DNA of 63,095 nt. It comes from Plectonema radiosum NIES-515 (lineage in GTDB: Bacteria > Cyanobacteriota > Cyanobacteriia > Cyanobacteriales > Nostocaceae). The DNA is taken from the NCBI RefSeq assembly GCF_025753815.1, contig NZ_JAOWRF010000001.1, forward strand, positions 1 through 63,095. Reading direction: 5' to 3'. The position numbers and the translations under genes are program-made. The notes under the pieces are model-generated. The model had not been told where the DNA came from. It saw nothing but the letters and a program-made list of their open reading frames with translations, and did not search any database. Below are positions 34,793 through 44,301 of the stretch, piece after piece. Position 1 is the stretch's first letter; each line of letters starts with the position of its first letter.

Positions 34793-35404
34793 CTATTTTT
34801 TTGCCCCTTGATTGGGAAAACATAGAACAATCCTGCGTTTGTAGCGTAACATTTTTCCTTGTTCCTCAAACTGCTGTAGCAGCCGTGTTACTGTCACCCG
34901 TGTTGTATTTAAAACTTCGGCAATTTCTTGGTGGGTAACATTCAAGTCAATTAGTTTGCCTTGTTCGACCTCACGACCAAATTTTTCACTCAACCATACC
35001 AAAAATTGCCACAAACGTAGATAAATTGGCTTACGATGTACTATACTTAGTAATTCCTCTGCTTGTTGAATGTGGGATAATAAAGCATTCAAATCTTGAT
35101 GCCAAAGGTGAGGTGGAATAACGCTTACCTCTACACTTGTCAAACATTCAATTTGGTAAGGTTTGACTGTGGATAAAGGATAACCAACTAAATCCCCTGG
35201 TCCCCAATAACCCAGAGTGATAAATGTTCCATCTTCACTCCATGTTAAGGTACGAATTGTTCCCCGCTGAATGCGCCAAAGTACATCATTCCGTTGGGGA
35301 ATTATTTCTCGACGGTTAAATAACCTCTGGGGCAGTTGCTCATTTGCAATATTTAAGGGATTGTTAGATATAGGATTTGGTGTATTAATTGACGAATATG
35401 TCAT
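34793..35404 (-). CDS. Crp/Fnr family transcriptional regulator
   Basis: The 203-residue protein has a cyclic-nucleotide-binding-like beta-roll (RIQRGTIRTLTWSEDGTFITLGYWGPGDLVGYPLS) and a C-terminal winged helix (DLNVTHQEIAEVLNTTRVTVTRLLQQFEEQGKM). The effector-binding Arg/Glu pair of CRP is not clear, so the signal is unknown. It is transcribed away from phoX across a 424-bp gap that may hold its binding site. Confidence 0.88.
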   Translation of the reverse strand: MTYSSINTPNPISNNPLNIANEQLPQRLFNRREIIPQRNDVLWRIQRGTIRTLTWSEDGTFITLGYWGPGDLVGYPLSTVKPYQIECLTSVEVSVIPPHLWHQDLNALLSHIQQAEELLSIVHRKPIYLRLWQFLVWLSEKFGREVEQGKLIDLNVTHQEIAEVLNTTRVTVTRLLQQFEEQGKMLRYKRRIVLCFPNQGAKK

Positions 35405-35828
35405 GGAAGTTATCTCGCTTAATAGAAGTTGTTTAGAAGATTAAAAAATTATCAGAGGATGAACAAAACCCAATCTATACAAGGCATTTGGTGGCTAGAA
35501 CACTCATCACCCAAAATTTCAGTCAAAGGATAGATGTTTTCTGAGAAAAACCGCTTTAAGGTAGATTCAAATTATTTGAATCATAGGCTAGTCTAAAATT
35601 AGATTGCCAAATAGTGTGTGAAAATTATTCAACTAATAATTTGAGCTGGTAAAACCGCCTGAGGAAGCGTTATTAGGATCGCATGGTAGCTTTTAGAAGT
35701 TATTACATGGGATTAGCATATATTGTCATGGGAATTTTATATATAGATGCCGCTTAAAATTTGATAATGGTTTGGATAAGAATTCTTTGATGAAATTATG
35801 ATTAGCCTACTGCTATTAAAAATTATTG
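35405..35828. other. Gap between the Crp-type regulator and phoX
   Basis: No gene or strong repeat was recognised in these 424 bases, apart from AT-rich sequence. It lies upstream of the regulator and downstream of phoX. Confidence 0.4.
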
Positions 35829-38051
35829 TCAAGTAGGCGAAGATTTAGTAATAGCAACAACTGCTGGTTTCGGTGGAGAATTGGGAGTTTTGCTGGGCCA
35901 ATTAGAACCAATGGGAACTTGGCGAGTTTGCATAAATTCCTCACCTGTGGTAGTGGTAATTAAAATTTCTCTGCTTAGTAAAGCTTGGTTTTTACGGGTG
36001 CCGTTGGTTTCACCTGGATGCTGGACTGAGAGGAACATTGTTTGCTCGTCTTGAGTGAAGCAGGGACCTGTGGTTTCGCATTCCATAGGTCCTATACCAA
36101 ATAGAAAAGCTTTACCTGCTTCTTTACCACTGGTGGGAATAAACCAGATAGCGTTATTACCAAACAAACCGGATATGTTAGCAGGTTTACCTTGGTCATT
36201 AATGCGACTTGTGATGGCGCTATTCATACTACCACTCGATACATCTGTTACCATCCAGACATTTCCGCTACGATCTAAAAGCAAATTATCTGGATTGGCA
36301 AAACCCATACCACCTGCTGCGGGTTCCCCTCCTGTTGCTAACATTTCCCATTTAAATTTATCGGCTGCGGGTTCGTTGTTATCTTCAGTTAAACGCATCA
36401 CCCAGCCATATTCATAGGGTGCTTCACCTTTAGGACTTTTGAAAATTCTGATATCTGAACCACCCTCTTTATCGGAAGAACCAGAGGTAAAGCTAATATA
36501 TAAATCGCCGTTAGGAGCAATTTCCGTATCTTCTGGACGTGCTGTACAGGTCGCACCGGCTGCATTTGCGGCATAATGTGCGTCAATTAAAATTGCACCT
36601 TGCTGTTCTTCAGTATTACCTGTGTAAAGGTCGCCTAATTTTTTGTAGTTTTGTTTAAACTGGGTAATCTCTTCGTCTTTGGTGATTTTTAGATTAAATC
36701 CTTCAATTGGTTCTGGTAAAGGTTGAAAACCGGCTTTGCTTTTTGTCGCACCTTTTGGTAAGCGGATGAGGTTTCCACCGATTAGCTTAGGAACATCTGG
36801 ATCTACGGGTGTGTCTGCTTTTAGGGGAATCCAGCGACCGGTACCATCAGGGTTAAATTTGGCAGCATAAAGCATTCCTTTTTGCAACAGTTGGGAATTA
36901 GCTTTATCTTTGGGGTTGGTGACGCGATCGCTACTCACAAATTTATATATATGTCCTCCCCTGCGATCGCATCCAGAATAAAATGCTAGTTGTTTGCCGA
37001 TTTCAACCCGCACACCAACCGCTTCGTGATGATATCGTCCTAACCAAGTGTGTTTTGTCCCGTAATCATTCTCTTTTGCTGGATCGACTTCTACAATCCA
37101 ACCATATTTATTTCCCGCTAATCCGAAAACGTTACCTTGTCCTTCAAGTCCTTCATCACTCAAAGCAAAAGGTCTTTTACTTGGGTCTAAGGACGTTCCA
37201 TCAGCATATACTGGTTCTGGTACTTGTGATTGAAAGTTTTCTTCTGCACTCAATACTGTACCCCAAGGTGTTGTTCCACCAGCGCAGTTAGCGAAAGAAC
37301 CGATGATGCGATCGCCTAATTTATCAATATATCCCTGTCCTTGCTTTTTGCGAAACACCGCTACCCCAGGACCGGTTGCTTTTAAATAACGCTTGTCTTC
37401 TAACCCAGAAATTCCACTAATTCGGCGATCGCTTGCAGAATTAGTTCTTTCCCATTTACCTTTCTCTGTTTTCCGAATTGAGATAATCCCCAATCCTTGA
37501 TCTAAAAGCGCTTCTGAACAGATTTCCTTGATTTTCGCTTTGATTGGGTCATTATCTGCCAAAGCATAGGCATTAATTTCATTTTTACTATTCTTTTTCA
37601 GTGCTGTTTTTACCTCTGCAAATGGTAATGATTTCCCTATTACTTGCTGATATGTCTGCATCCACGGGATCGCACTGATATATTCAAAGTTAACTGAAAG
37701 ATATCCTTCGTTTTCAGATGTCGGGACAAAAGATAAATAATCGTTGTTGTAACCAAACCGCGAATCACCTACTTTATCACCCCAAGCTGCAATAACTTGG
37801 TATTGAAAACCTTGTGGTAGTACTAAATCATCTACTACTTCATAGGTGCTGTAAATTTCTTTTTGCTGTTCTGGTTTTAACCCAGCCGTTTCTAAGGGTA
37901 TAGCACCTTTTACCGGTTGAAATAAAAATGAACTTACCGTGGTAGCTGCTTGCTGTAATGTATTTTTTTCACATCCACCCACGGAGCCAAGTGCTACTGC
38001 ACCTGCACTTCCTCCCAATAACAGCAAGAATTCCCGACGTTTGATACTCAT
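35829..38051 (-). CDS. phoX: PhoX-type alkaline phosphatase (DUF839)
   Basis: PhoX is a calcium/iron phosphomonoesterase exported to the periplasm. From ATG 38051 the protein opens with the twin-arginine signal MSIKRREFLLLLGGSAGAVALG and a lipobox-like GGC. Landmarks include LPQGFQYQVIAAWGDKV, NCAGGTTPWGTVLSAEENFQ, GRYHHEAVGVRVE, YSGCDRRGGHIYKF, TCTARPEDTEIAPNGDLYISFT and GFANPDNLLLDRSGNVWMVTD, as in PhoX enzymes. It lies next to phoU and the SphS-SphR system, so control by phosphate starvation is expected. Confidence 0.92.
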   Translation of the reverse strand: MSIKRREFLLLLGGSAGAVALGSVGGCEKNTLQQAATTVSSFLFQPVKGAIPLETAGLKPEQQKEIYSTYEVVDDLVLPQGFQYQVIAAWGDKVGDSRFGYNNDYLSFVPTSENEGYLSVNFEYISAIPWMQTYQQVIGKSLPFAEVKTALKKNSKNEINAYALADNDPIKAKIKEICSEALLDQGLGIISIRKTEKGKWERTNSASDRRISGISGLEDKRYLKATGPGVAVFRKKQGQGYIDKLGDRIIGSFANCAGGTTPWGTVLSAEENFQSQVPEPVYADGTSLDPSKRPFALSDEGLEGQGNVFGLAGNKYGWIVEVDPAKENDYGTKHTWLGRYHHEAVGVRVEIGKQLAFYSGCDRRGGHIYKFVSSDRVTNPKDKANSQLLQKGMLYAAKFNPDGTGRWIPLKADTPVDPDVPKLIGGNLIRLPKGATKSKAGFQPLPEPIEGFNLKITKDEEITQFKQNYKKLGDLYTGNTEEQQGAILIDAHYAANAAGATCTARPEDTEIAPNGDLYISFTSGSSDKEGGSDIRIFKSPKGEAPYEYGWVMRLTEDNNEPAADKFKWEMLATGGEPAAGGMGFANPDNLLLDRSGNVWMVTDVSSGSMNSAITSRINDQGKPANISGLFGNNAIWFIPTSGKEAGKAFLFGIGPMECETTGPCFTQDEQTMFLSVQHPGETNGTRKNQALLSREILITTTTGEEFMQTRQVPIGSNWPSKTPNSPPKPAVVAITKSSPT

Positions 38052-38120
38052 CAGTTTTATCAATTACAGCATAAACTTCAGTGAGATATGAGATAACATT
38101 CAGCACTTTGGTCTTTGGTT

Positions 38121-38153
38121 ACTTTAAACGTCAAAGATTAAGAACAGGTAAGC
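38121..38153 (-). promoter_or_regulatory. Possible Pho box upstream of phoX
   Basis: On the minus strand GCTTACCT (38146-38153), CTTAATCT (38135-38142) and a weaker TTTAAAGT-like site follow one another at about 11-base spacing. This is similar to cyanobacterial Pho boxes (tandem CTTAACCT). The site is 84-102 bases before the phoX start. The match is imperfect. Confidence 0.35.
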
Positions 38154-38419
38154 TTTTCGTGAAATGTATGTTATTTAACAAATATTTGATTTACTTCAGC
38201 CAAAATATCTGCGTAATATGTCCTTTTCTATACCTGTGCCTCCGGAATCTAAAAATCAATTTTCTTTCTTAGCTGATTATTACTTTAATTTTTACAGTTA
38301 AACGTCATGTATGTTTTTCTAACTAAACATTAATTTCTCGTCACACATTACCAAAAAAATTCTGGAAAACCGGTATCCAATACTACAAAATTTCTCAAAA
38401 TTCTGAGTAGTGGGTAATA

Positions 38420-38698
38420 GACATCTCCACAAATTAATTATGCGTTGTCCTAAACCCTTGATTAGACGTAGCAGTGCTACGTCTAATCAACAGACGTAAA
38501 GCGTGGAACGTCTAATAGACATCTGTTGGAAATTAATTATGCGTTAACCAGAATCCTTGTAGAGACGCGAAATTTCGCGTCTCTACATTGTTTTCTGGAG
38601 ATGTCTAATCAACAGACGTAAAGCGTGGAACGTCTAATCAACAGACGTAAAGAGTGCTACGTCTAATCAACAGACGTAAAGAGTGCTACGTCTCTACA
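38420..38698. repeat. AGACATCTCC repeat element with tandem expansion
   Basis: AGACATCTCC at 38420 and GGAGATGTCT at 38598-38607 bracket palindromes such as GATTAGACGTAGCAGTGCTACGTCTAATC and GTAGAGACGCGAAATTTCGCGTCTCTAC. To the right, about 31-bp units of TAATCAACAGACGTAAAG repeat up to 38698. This fills the gap between phoX and phoU. Confidence 0.75.
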
Positions 38699-38732
38699 TC
38701 CTAATGTTTAATTCACCGTTACCCGTTCTGAA

Positions 38733-39404
38733 TTAACCGCGTTGACCGGTAACGATGTATGCTACTCGTTGACCGATGTTAGTGGCATGATCTGCCATAC
38801 GTTCGAGACAACGAATTGCTAAAGCTAGCAAAACAATTGGTTCAACGACACCGGGGACATCTCGTTGGTAAGCTAAAGTTTGATAAACGCGATCGTAGGC
38901 ATTATCTACAGCATCATCTAAACGTTTGATGTTGCGTCCACTGACTTCATCCAAATCTGCCAAAGCCACCAAACTAGTAGCTAGCATTGCCTGGGCGTGG
39001 TGAAACATGAGGGCAATTTCTGGTAAAGTATGATGAGGCGGATAAGGAAAGATTTTGATCGCAATTTCAGCTAGATCCTCAGCATAATCGCCGATGCGTT
39101 CTAGGTCGCGCACCAGTTGCATAATAGCACTCAAAGAGCGCAAATCTTTAGCAGTAGGTGCTTGCAGCGTCATAATCGCCGTACAATCTGATTCTATTTG
39201 TTTATAAAAGCGGTCAATTTTTTTTTCTAATCGGGGGAGTTCCGCAGCTGCGGTTAAATTCCGGGCAATTAAAGCTTGGTGACTGAGCCGAAATGATTGT
39301 TCGACCAAAGCACCCATACATAATACATCCCGTTCTAAACGTCTCATAGCGCGTGCTAGCTGCGGTCTTTCAGGATTGGGACTATCAAGGACTGCTTTGG
39401 TCAT
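38733..39404 (-). CDS. phoU: Phosphate signalling complex protein PhoU
   Basis: PhoU links the phosphate transporter to the Pho histidine kinase and represses the response when phosphate is plentiful. Starting at ATG 39404 the protein has two three-helix repeats with FRLSHQALIARNLTAAAELPRLEKKIDRFYKQIESDC and DLERIGDYAEDLAEIA, then RLDDAVDNAYDRVYQ and IRCLERMADHATNIGQRVAYIVTG. The E/DxxxD metal-site motifs (RIGDYAED, RMADHATN) are present. It lies 27 bp after sphS, so the two form an operon. Confidence 0.95.
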   Translation of the reverse strand: MTKAVLDSPNPERPQLARAMRRLERDVLCMGALVEQSFRLSHQALIARNLTAAAELPRLEKKIDRFYKQIESDCTAIMTLQAPTAKDLRSLSAIMQLVRDLERIGDYAEDLAEIAIKIFPYPPHHTLPEIALMFHHAQAMLATSLVALADLDEVSGRNIKRLDDAVDNAYDRVYQTLAYQRDVPGVVEPIVLLALAIRCLERMADHATNIGQRVAYIVTGQRG

Positions 39405-39431
39405 TTTTGGTCTCAAACATGAAGATATTGT

Positions 39432-40763
39432 TTAACTATAGTTTTGGCAATGTGAGTTTGCCACTATTTCTGGAAATACGACTTGCAGCCATGCACCTTT
39501 TGTTTGGGGATGATTCATGGCTTTAATTGAACCTCCGTGTGCCTGGATGATTTGTTTCACGATCGCCAAACCTAAACCAGTTCCAACAATTCCCGTTTTT
39601 GAATTTGTAGATGATTGTGATTCACGACTTCTAGCTGTATCTCCCCGATAAAATCGCTCAAAAACATAAGGCAAATCGCTTGCCGAAAAACCAAATCCAG
39701 AATCTATTATATTGATTTCCAGACATTGGGGAGAAGAATTGTCACTATAGTTATTGTTTTTCGGGATGATTTTCGCCTCAATGTGAATTTTTGTCCCAGG
39801 GGGACTGTATTTGATGCTGTTATCGAGCAAATTGAGAAATACTTGGTAAATCCGCGATTTATCTGCTTTAATCCACAGCTTTTCGTGTCCGGAAGAGTCA
39901 ATAGTAAGTTCCTGTTGCTGTGCTATGGGTTCTAGTGTTGCCCAGACAGAGGCAATTAGCGATCGCACTTCTACTACTTCTGGATGTAGTTGAATTGCAG
40001 GGTTCGTTTCCATTTGGGTCAGTTCTAACCAGCTATGCACTAAGTTGATTAGTCGATCAACTTCTTGCATTAAGCGGTCAACCCAACGATTTAAAGGTGA
40101 TTCTAAGCGGTTTTGTAATGTTTCTACAACCAGACGAATGGAAGTCAGGGGAGTTCTCAGTTCGTGTGCCAGATCGGAAAATGCGCGATCGCGTGCTGCG
40201 TTCATATCTAGCAGTGGTTGGCGATTTTCCAGAAATACCCCCACTTGTCCATTGGGTAAGGGCAAGCTGGATGCTCGCAAAGCGAGTGATTTTAATTCTA
40301 ATATGGCTGCGGCGCTCTCATAAGAGGGGTGAAACACCCATTCTTTGATTTGGCAAGAAGAGCGATCGCGCGTTTGCTCAATTAACTGATCCAGTTCATA
40401 GGATCTTACCAGCTCTAGCAATAAGCGCACCTGTCCTGGTTGCCACCTTTGCAAATACAATATCTCCCTTGCCTGATGATTGCACCACAGCAGTTGATTT
40501 TCTTCATCAACTTGCAAATATCCCACTGGTGCAAAATCCAGCACTTTTTCATAAGTTTGCAGCGACTGCTGTAAATTTTGCTGATGCTGCTCAACCAAGG
40601 CAATTTCAGCCCGTAAACGAGGAATCAGCGGTAGCATTACCTTGGTTGAGTGGGTGGCAAAAGGTCGCAGGACTCGTCCCAAATAGCGATTTAGTTGAAT
40701 TTGTTGCCAAATCCAAAACCCAATGCCTATGGCTAAACCCAGAAAAAAAACCAATACCAGCAT
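39432..40763 (-). CDS. sphS: Phosphate-sensing histidine kinase SphS (PhoR-like)
   Basis: The 443-residue protein has one N-terminal membrane segment (VLVFFLGLAIGIGFWIW), a PAS-like domain (about residues 70-140), and the HisKA phospho-acceptor motif FSDLAHELRTPLTSIRLVVETLQNRL with His200. The ATPase domain has NLLDNSIKYSP, DSGFGFSASDLPYVFERFYRGD and GTGLGLAIVKQIIQAHGG. It lies downstream of the matching response regulator and upstream of phoU. No extracellular sensor domain is present, so it likely senses through the phosphate transporter and PhoU. Confidence 0.93.
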   Translation of the reverse strand: MLVLVFFLGLAIGIGFWIWQQIQLNRYLGRVLRPFATHSTKVMLPLIPRLRAEIALVEQHQQNLQQSLQTYEKVLDFAPVGYLQVDEENQLLWCNHQAREILYLQRWQPGQVRLLLELVRSYELDQLIEQTRDRSSCQIKEWVFHPSYESAAAILELKSLALRASSLPLPNGQVGVFLENRQPLLDMNAARDRAFSDLAHELRTPLTSIRLVVETLQNRLESPLNRWVDRLMQEVDRLINLVHSWLELTQMETNPAIQLHPEVVEVRSLIASVWATLEPIAQQQELTIDSSGHEKLWIKADKSRIYQVFLNLLDNSIKYSPPGTKIHIEAKIIPKNNNYSDNSSPQCLEINIIDSGFGFSASDLPYVFERFYRGDTARSRESQSSTNSKTGIVGTGLGLAIVKQIIQAHGGSIKAMNHPQTKGAWLQVVFPEIVANSHCQNYS

Positions 40764-40817
40764 CGCGAGTTTTTAGTTACTTGATGACAACTAAAAACTA
40801 ACAACTATCCGAATCAA

Positions 40818-41570
40818 TTATCCAAATCGATAGCCAAAACCTCTCACAGTCACGATATATTCTGGACGACTAGGGTCTTGCTCTAATTTTTCGCGTAACC
40901 AGCGGATATGAACGTCTACAGTTTTACTATCCCCGACAAAATCTGGTCCCCAAACTTGATCTAGCAATTGTTCTCGTGACCATACCCGACGAGCATAACT
41001 CATGAACAATTCTAAAAGGCGGAACTCTTTAGGCGATAGATTCACTTCTTGACCCCGAACCATGACGCGACACTCTTGGGGATTTAATGTTACTTCTTTA
41101 TAATGTAAAACCGGCACTACCGGCAAACTGCTTAAGCGTTGACGTCGAAGTAAAGCTCGACAACGAGCGACTAACTCCCGCATACTAAACGGTTTAGTCA
41201 GATAGTCATCTGCCCCGACTTCTAAACCTAAAACCCTGTCAGTTTCGCTACCTTTAGCACTCACCATCAAAATTGGTACTGGATTTCCTTGATGACGCAG
41301 CAAGCGGCAAATATCCAGTCCATTGATTTGAGGTAGCATCAAATCAAGAATAACTAAGTCAAAAACAATATCTGTTGAGTTGGGTTCAAAATTTTTGAGA
41401 TATTCTAAAGCCGTTCGTCCATCAGAGGCAGTTACCACCCCGTAACCCTCCTCCTCCAAAGCGACAACCAACATTTCCCGAATTAATTCTTCATCTTCTA
41501 CCACGAGAATGCGGCTGGTGTTTGCAATCTCTGCTCTAGGAGAATACTTAGTCAACTCACTTGTATACAT
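40818..41570 (-). CDS. sphR: Phosphate response regulator SphR (PhoB-like, OmpR family)
   Basis: From ATG 41570 the 250-residue protein has a receiver domain with acidic pocket VVEDEE, phospho-acceptor Asp76 in VILDLMLP and the conserved Lys in DYLTKPFS. An OmpR-type winged helix follows (CRVMVRGQEVNLSPKEFRLLELFMSYARRVWSREQLLDQVWG, then SKTVDVHIRWLREKLEQDP). It should bind Pho boxes when phosphorylated by SphS. A TTG 12 codons upstream is a less likely start. Confidence 0.93.
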   Translation of the reverse strand: MYTSELTKYSPRAEIANTSRILVVEDEELIREMLVVALEEEGYGVVTASDGRTALEYLKNFEPNSTDIVFDLVILDLMLPQINGLDICRLLRHQGNPVPILMVSAKGSETDRVLGLEVGADDYLTKPFSMRELVARCRALLRRQRLSSLPVVPVLHYKEVTLNPQECRVMVRGQEVNLSPKEFRLLELFMSYARRVWSREQLLDQVWGPDFVGDSKTVDVHIRWLREKLEQDPSRPEYIVTVRGFGYRFG

Positions 41571-41696
41571 CGGGATCACAAAGTTTGGGGCTTGTGGCTG
41601 TATCAATACAATTATCTTATATCAGTGTCAGCACTAAAGTTAAAGAATTTTTGGAAAAAATTGTGACCGAAATCACATGCTTATTTAAGATTTTGA

Positions 41697-41920
41697 CGCA
41701 CTCCCCCGCATGAATGACGGGGGATTCTGGGTTGAAGCAGCAATTGCAGGTATACCCGTCTTACATTGCCTCGCCCACTGGGCAACGCCCTGCCCAGAAT
41801 ATATATCTTACCATTAACGGCTGAATAAATGAGCCATTGCGAAGAACGCGGTTAGAAGCGACAGTCACGCAAGTGGCGTTCAGCCATCCGCTTATATCCC
41901 CCGCATAAATGACGGGGGCT
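41697..41920. mobile_element. Palindrome-bounded IS200/IS605-derived non-autonomous element
   Basis: CCCCCGCATGAATGACGGGGG (41703-41723) and CCCCCGCATAAATGACGGGGG (41898-41918) are near-identical hairpins about 195 bp apart in direct orientation. ATTCTGGGTTGAAGC after the first recalls IS605-type right ends. There is no coding sequence, so a TnpA in trans would be needed. It lies directly at the 3' end of the lysozyme-like gene. Confidence 0.6.
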
Positions 41921-42538
41921 TTACGCATCAAGATTCGTAAGATTTTCTTCTTGCATCAAAATTTTTAATAAAGCAGCGGCACCGATTTGCTCAGAAACTG
42001 CATTCGCATCCCATTTTTTGTCAGAGATGAACTTACCTTTGGTATAGAGGTTGGTACCCGACCACAGATAAGGGGTGAGAACATCTGGATGGTTTAGCCT
42101 ATAACCAAAACCGTTGTATTGCTCAATTTGCCAAAGCTGTGCTGGTAAACTCCAATCTTTTACTTTGTCTAAATCTTTGCCTCCTTTTGTTAAAGCATCT
42201 ATAGCACTTTCTTCCCATGTGTAGCCTACATCCCAACCGTGAATGGGGTCGGGGACTGGTCTACCTTCTGGGACATTTACGGTACGTTTTTTTAGTGAAT
42301 CACCGTTGTGCAGATGTTTGCTAAAGCTAAGAGAGGATTCCATATTGTGGATGACCGCAATAAAGTACCAAGGTACATTAATTTTTTGGGCGATCGCAAG
42401 GTAGCGATCGCGATTGAGAGCGATTTTCGCAACTATCTGCTTAGTAGTATCTAATTGGTCAGATTTGATTTGACACATGAGCCAAAGCTTCTGATATTCC
42501 GGTTTGAGATCGCGAAGACGAATTGATACTTCTGTCAT
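41921..42538 (-). CDS. Lysozyme-like (endolysin-type) protein
   Basis: From ATG 42538 the 205-residue protein contains INVPWYFIAVIHNMESSLSFSKHLHNGDSLKKRTVNVPEGRP and WSLPAQLWQIEQYNGFGYRLNHPDVLTPYLWSGTNLYTKGKF. These match a family of lysozyme-like proteins in which the Glu of HNMESS is the probable catalytic acid. No signal peptide is seen, so export may need a holin-like route. It lies 782 bp from a divergent peptidoglycan-binding protein gene, with MITE arrays between. Confidence 0.75.
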   Translation of the reverse strand: MTEVSIRLRDLKPEYQKLWLMCQIKSDQLDTTKQIVAKIALNRDRYLAIAQKINVPWYFIAVIHNMESSLSFSKHLHNGDSLKKRTVNVPEGRPVPDPIHGWDVGYTWEESAIDALTKGGKDLDKVKDWSLPAQLWQIEQYNGFGYRLNHPDVLTPYLWSGTNLYTKGKFISDKKWDANAVSEQIGAAALLKILMQEENLTNLDA

Positions 42539-42949
42539 TTTTCTTCCCTCAAATGAGAACACAGACTTTCCTCCGTGTTTTGAAGTTAGCTCATTTCTAA
42601 ACAAATTGATTTTTTTATCCAAAAAATTAACCTTTTCTGATTTTTTGGCTGATTGCGTAGACGCTAGTACAAAAAAAATAAAGTATAAAATAAATCAATT
42701 TATCTAGTCATATTTTCAAACATTTGTCAATTTTTTAATCAGTAGCTGGCTTGAATTTAAATGTTTGTAGTCAAAAAAATTACTTTGTTTGACTCGAAAT
42801 TGGCGCTTAATAAAAATTAATAATTTCGCTCAAATTATCTACCCAAGGGTATATTTTCAAAGAGAACCTATTTACAGACAATAGAAAATCTGGTTTTTGG
42901 ATCACAACCAGTCATCGTCACTTAAAAATTTTCACGCATACAAACTAAT

Positions 42950-43225
42950 AGATATCTCCAGAGTCATACGTAGAGACGTTGCATGTGCTACGTCTAATCA
43001 AGGGTTTCGGGCAACGCATAATAAGCATAGCCGTCGATGTCTAATAGACATCTCCAGAAAACAATTATTGTGACGTAGCACAGAATAGTCTCTTGGGGTT
43101 TGGACAACGCATAGTTCATTTATGGAGATGTCTATTAGACATCTCCGAAAAAGAATGTAGAGACGCGAAATTTCGCGTCTCTACAAGGGTTTTGGTTAAC
43201 GCATAGTTCATTTATGGAGATGTCT
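42950..43225. mobile_element. Three tandem AGACATCTCC MITEs
   Basis: Elements at 42950-43042, 43046-43133 and 43137-43225 each run from AGAYATCTCC to a right end GATGTCT (GGAGATGTCT in the last two). They are about 88-93 bp long and are separated by three bases (AAT or ATT). Each contains a variable palindrome and a GCGTTG/CAACGC motif. No coding sequence is present. Confidence 0.8.
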
Positions 43226-43244
43226 ATTGTTTTCTAACAGATGT

Positions 43245-43283
43245 CTAATAGGTGCATAACTTATTGAGCTTTGCACCTATTAG
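43245..43283. repeat. 12-bp perfect hairpin CTAATAGGTGCA
   Basis: CTAATAGGTGCA and TGCACCTATTAG flank a 15-base loop, 37 bp before the start of the next gene. It could be part of its 5' leader or an operator. Confidence 0.5.
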
Positions 43284-43319
43284 TTAGCAGATGTGATCAA
43301 TAAGAGTTGAAGGGACAAT

Positions 43320-44234
43320 ATGAAATTACAAGAGTTTTTGGGAACAGATGAGAAGTATGGCAATGATGCGATCGCTCAAGATTCAGACTTGGCTCATCAA
43401 GTTCAGATACAATTAATTGGCTTAGGTCTGTTGGAACCTCCTGCTGACGGGAAGTTTGGACCGATTTCCGCAGCAGCACTGAAAAAATTTCAAAATTTAA
43501 CCAAGACAGGAGAAACTGAATTTTTAGGAAAAGTCACAGCTAAAGCACTGATTGAAATCAAACCCGGATCGCTTCCTAAAACTCCTTTAAAATTAGGTAA
43601 TGATCTTCCAAGCCGGATTGTTAAATATATGCAATCTAAAGATTATACCATATTCACCGAACCGAAAGAATATAATATTGTTTACGTTGAGGGCATGAAT
43701 GAAGACGGCAGCCTCAATGATGATGCACCGAATGAATTTAACGATCGACGGATAGTCATTGAAGTCGTCGATGGTGTTCCTCAAATCGTCAACCACTGGC
43801 AAGCTACCACCGAACCAGGCAATAAGTTTACCTTGACGCCAATTAATGATTTAGGAGCAGCGAGAATTCAGTTTGGGCAATATAAAGCTTGGCGTGTTGG
43901 AACCCACAACATCGGCAGATTCGATCCTCACGAAGCATTAGTGCAAGCTGGCACGATCACTGTTTGCCGAGACTTAAATAAAGATTTTAAACGAACTGGC
44001 GACAAATTAGACAAAGGTGATGATTTTGCGATTAATCAACACTGGGGTTTTGATGCTGATAAGAATAATGTTGGCAATACCAGTGCAGGTTGTTTGGTGG
44101 GACGCAGACGCGAGGGACACCGCGAGTTTATGGAGATAATAAAAGGCGATCGCCGTTATGTGAGTAATTCTAACTATGTATTCTACACCACAGTTATTCC
44201 TGGGGATGAATTAGTCAAGGCATTCCCAGCATAA
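43320..44234 (+). CDS. Peptidoglycan-binding protein with L,D-transpeptidase-like catalytic motif
   Basis: The 304-residue protein begins with a peptidoglycan-binding repeat (LAHQVQIQLIGLGLLEPPADGKFGPISAAALKKFQ). The C-terminal domain contains NQHWGFDADKNNVGNTSAGCLVGRRREGH, an HxG...SxGC arrangement reminiscent of L,D-transpeptidase-type Cys enzymes. No signal peptide is obvious. It faces away from the lysozyme-like gene across MITE arrays, and the two could form one cell-wall or lysis unit. The function is inferred from motifs. Confidence 0.7.
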   Translation: MKLQEFLGTDEKYGNDAIAQDSDLAHQVQIQLIGLGLLEPPADGKFGPISAAALKKFQNLTKTGETEFLGKVTAKALIEIKPGSLPKTPLKLGNDLPSRIVKYMQSKDYTIFTEPKEYNIVYVEGMNEDGSLNDDAPNEFNDRRIVIEVVDGVPQIVNHWQATTEPGNKFTLTPINDLGAARIQFGQYKAWRVGTHNIGRFDPHEALVQAGTITVCRDLNKDFKRTGDKLDKGDDFAINQHWGFDADKNNVGNTSAGCLVGRRREGHREFMEIIKGDRRYVSNSNYVFYTTVIPGDELVKAFPA

Positions 44235-44301
44235 GTCATTCATGAGGGGGAAAGGGGCAAGAAATATTTCTCCCCTTGCTCCCCCTGTTCAAATCCCCAT
44301 T

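Noticed and set aside
38081-38272. 63-codon frame upstream of phoX
   Set aside because: It is an AT-rich chance frame over the phoX promoter with no ribosome-binding site.
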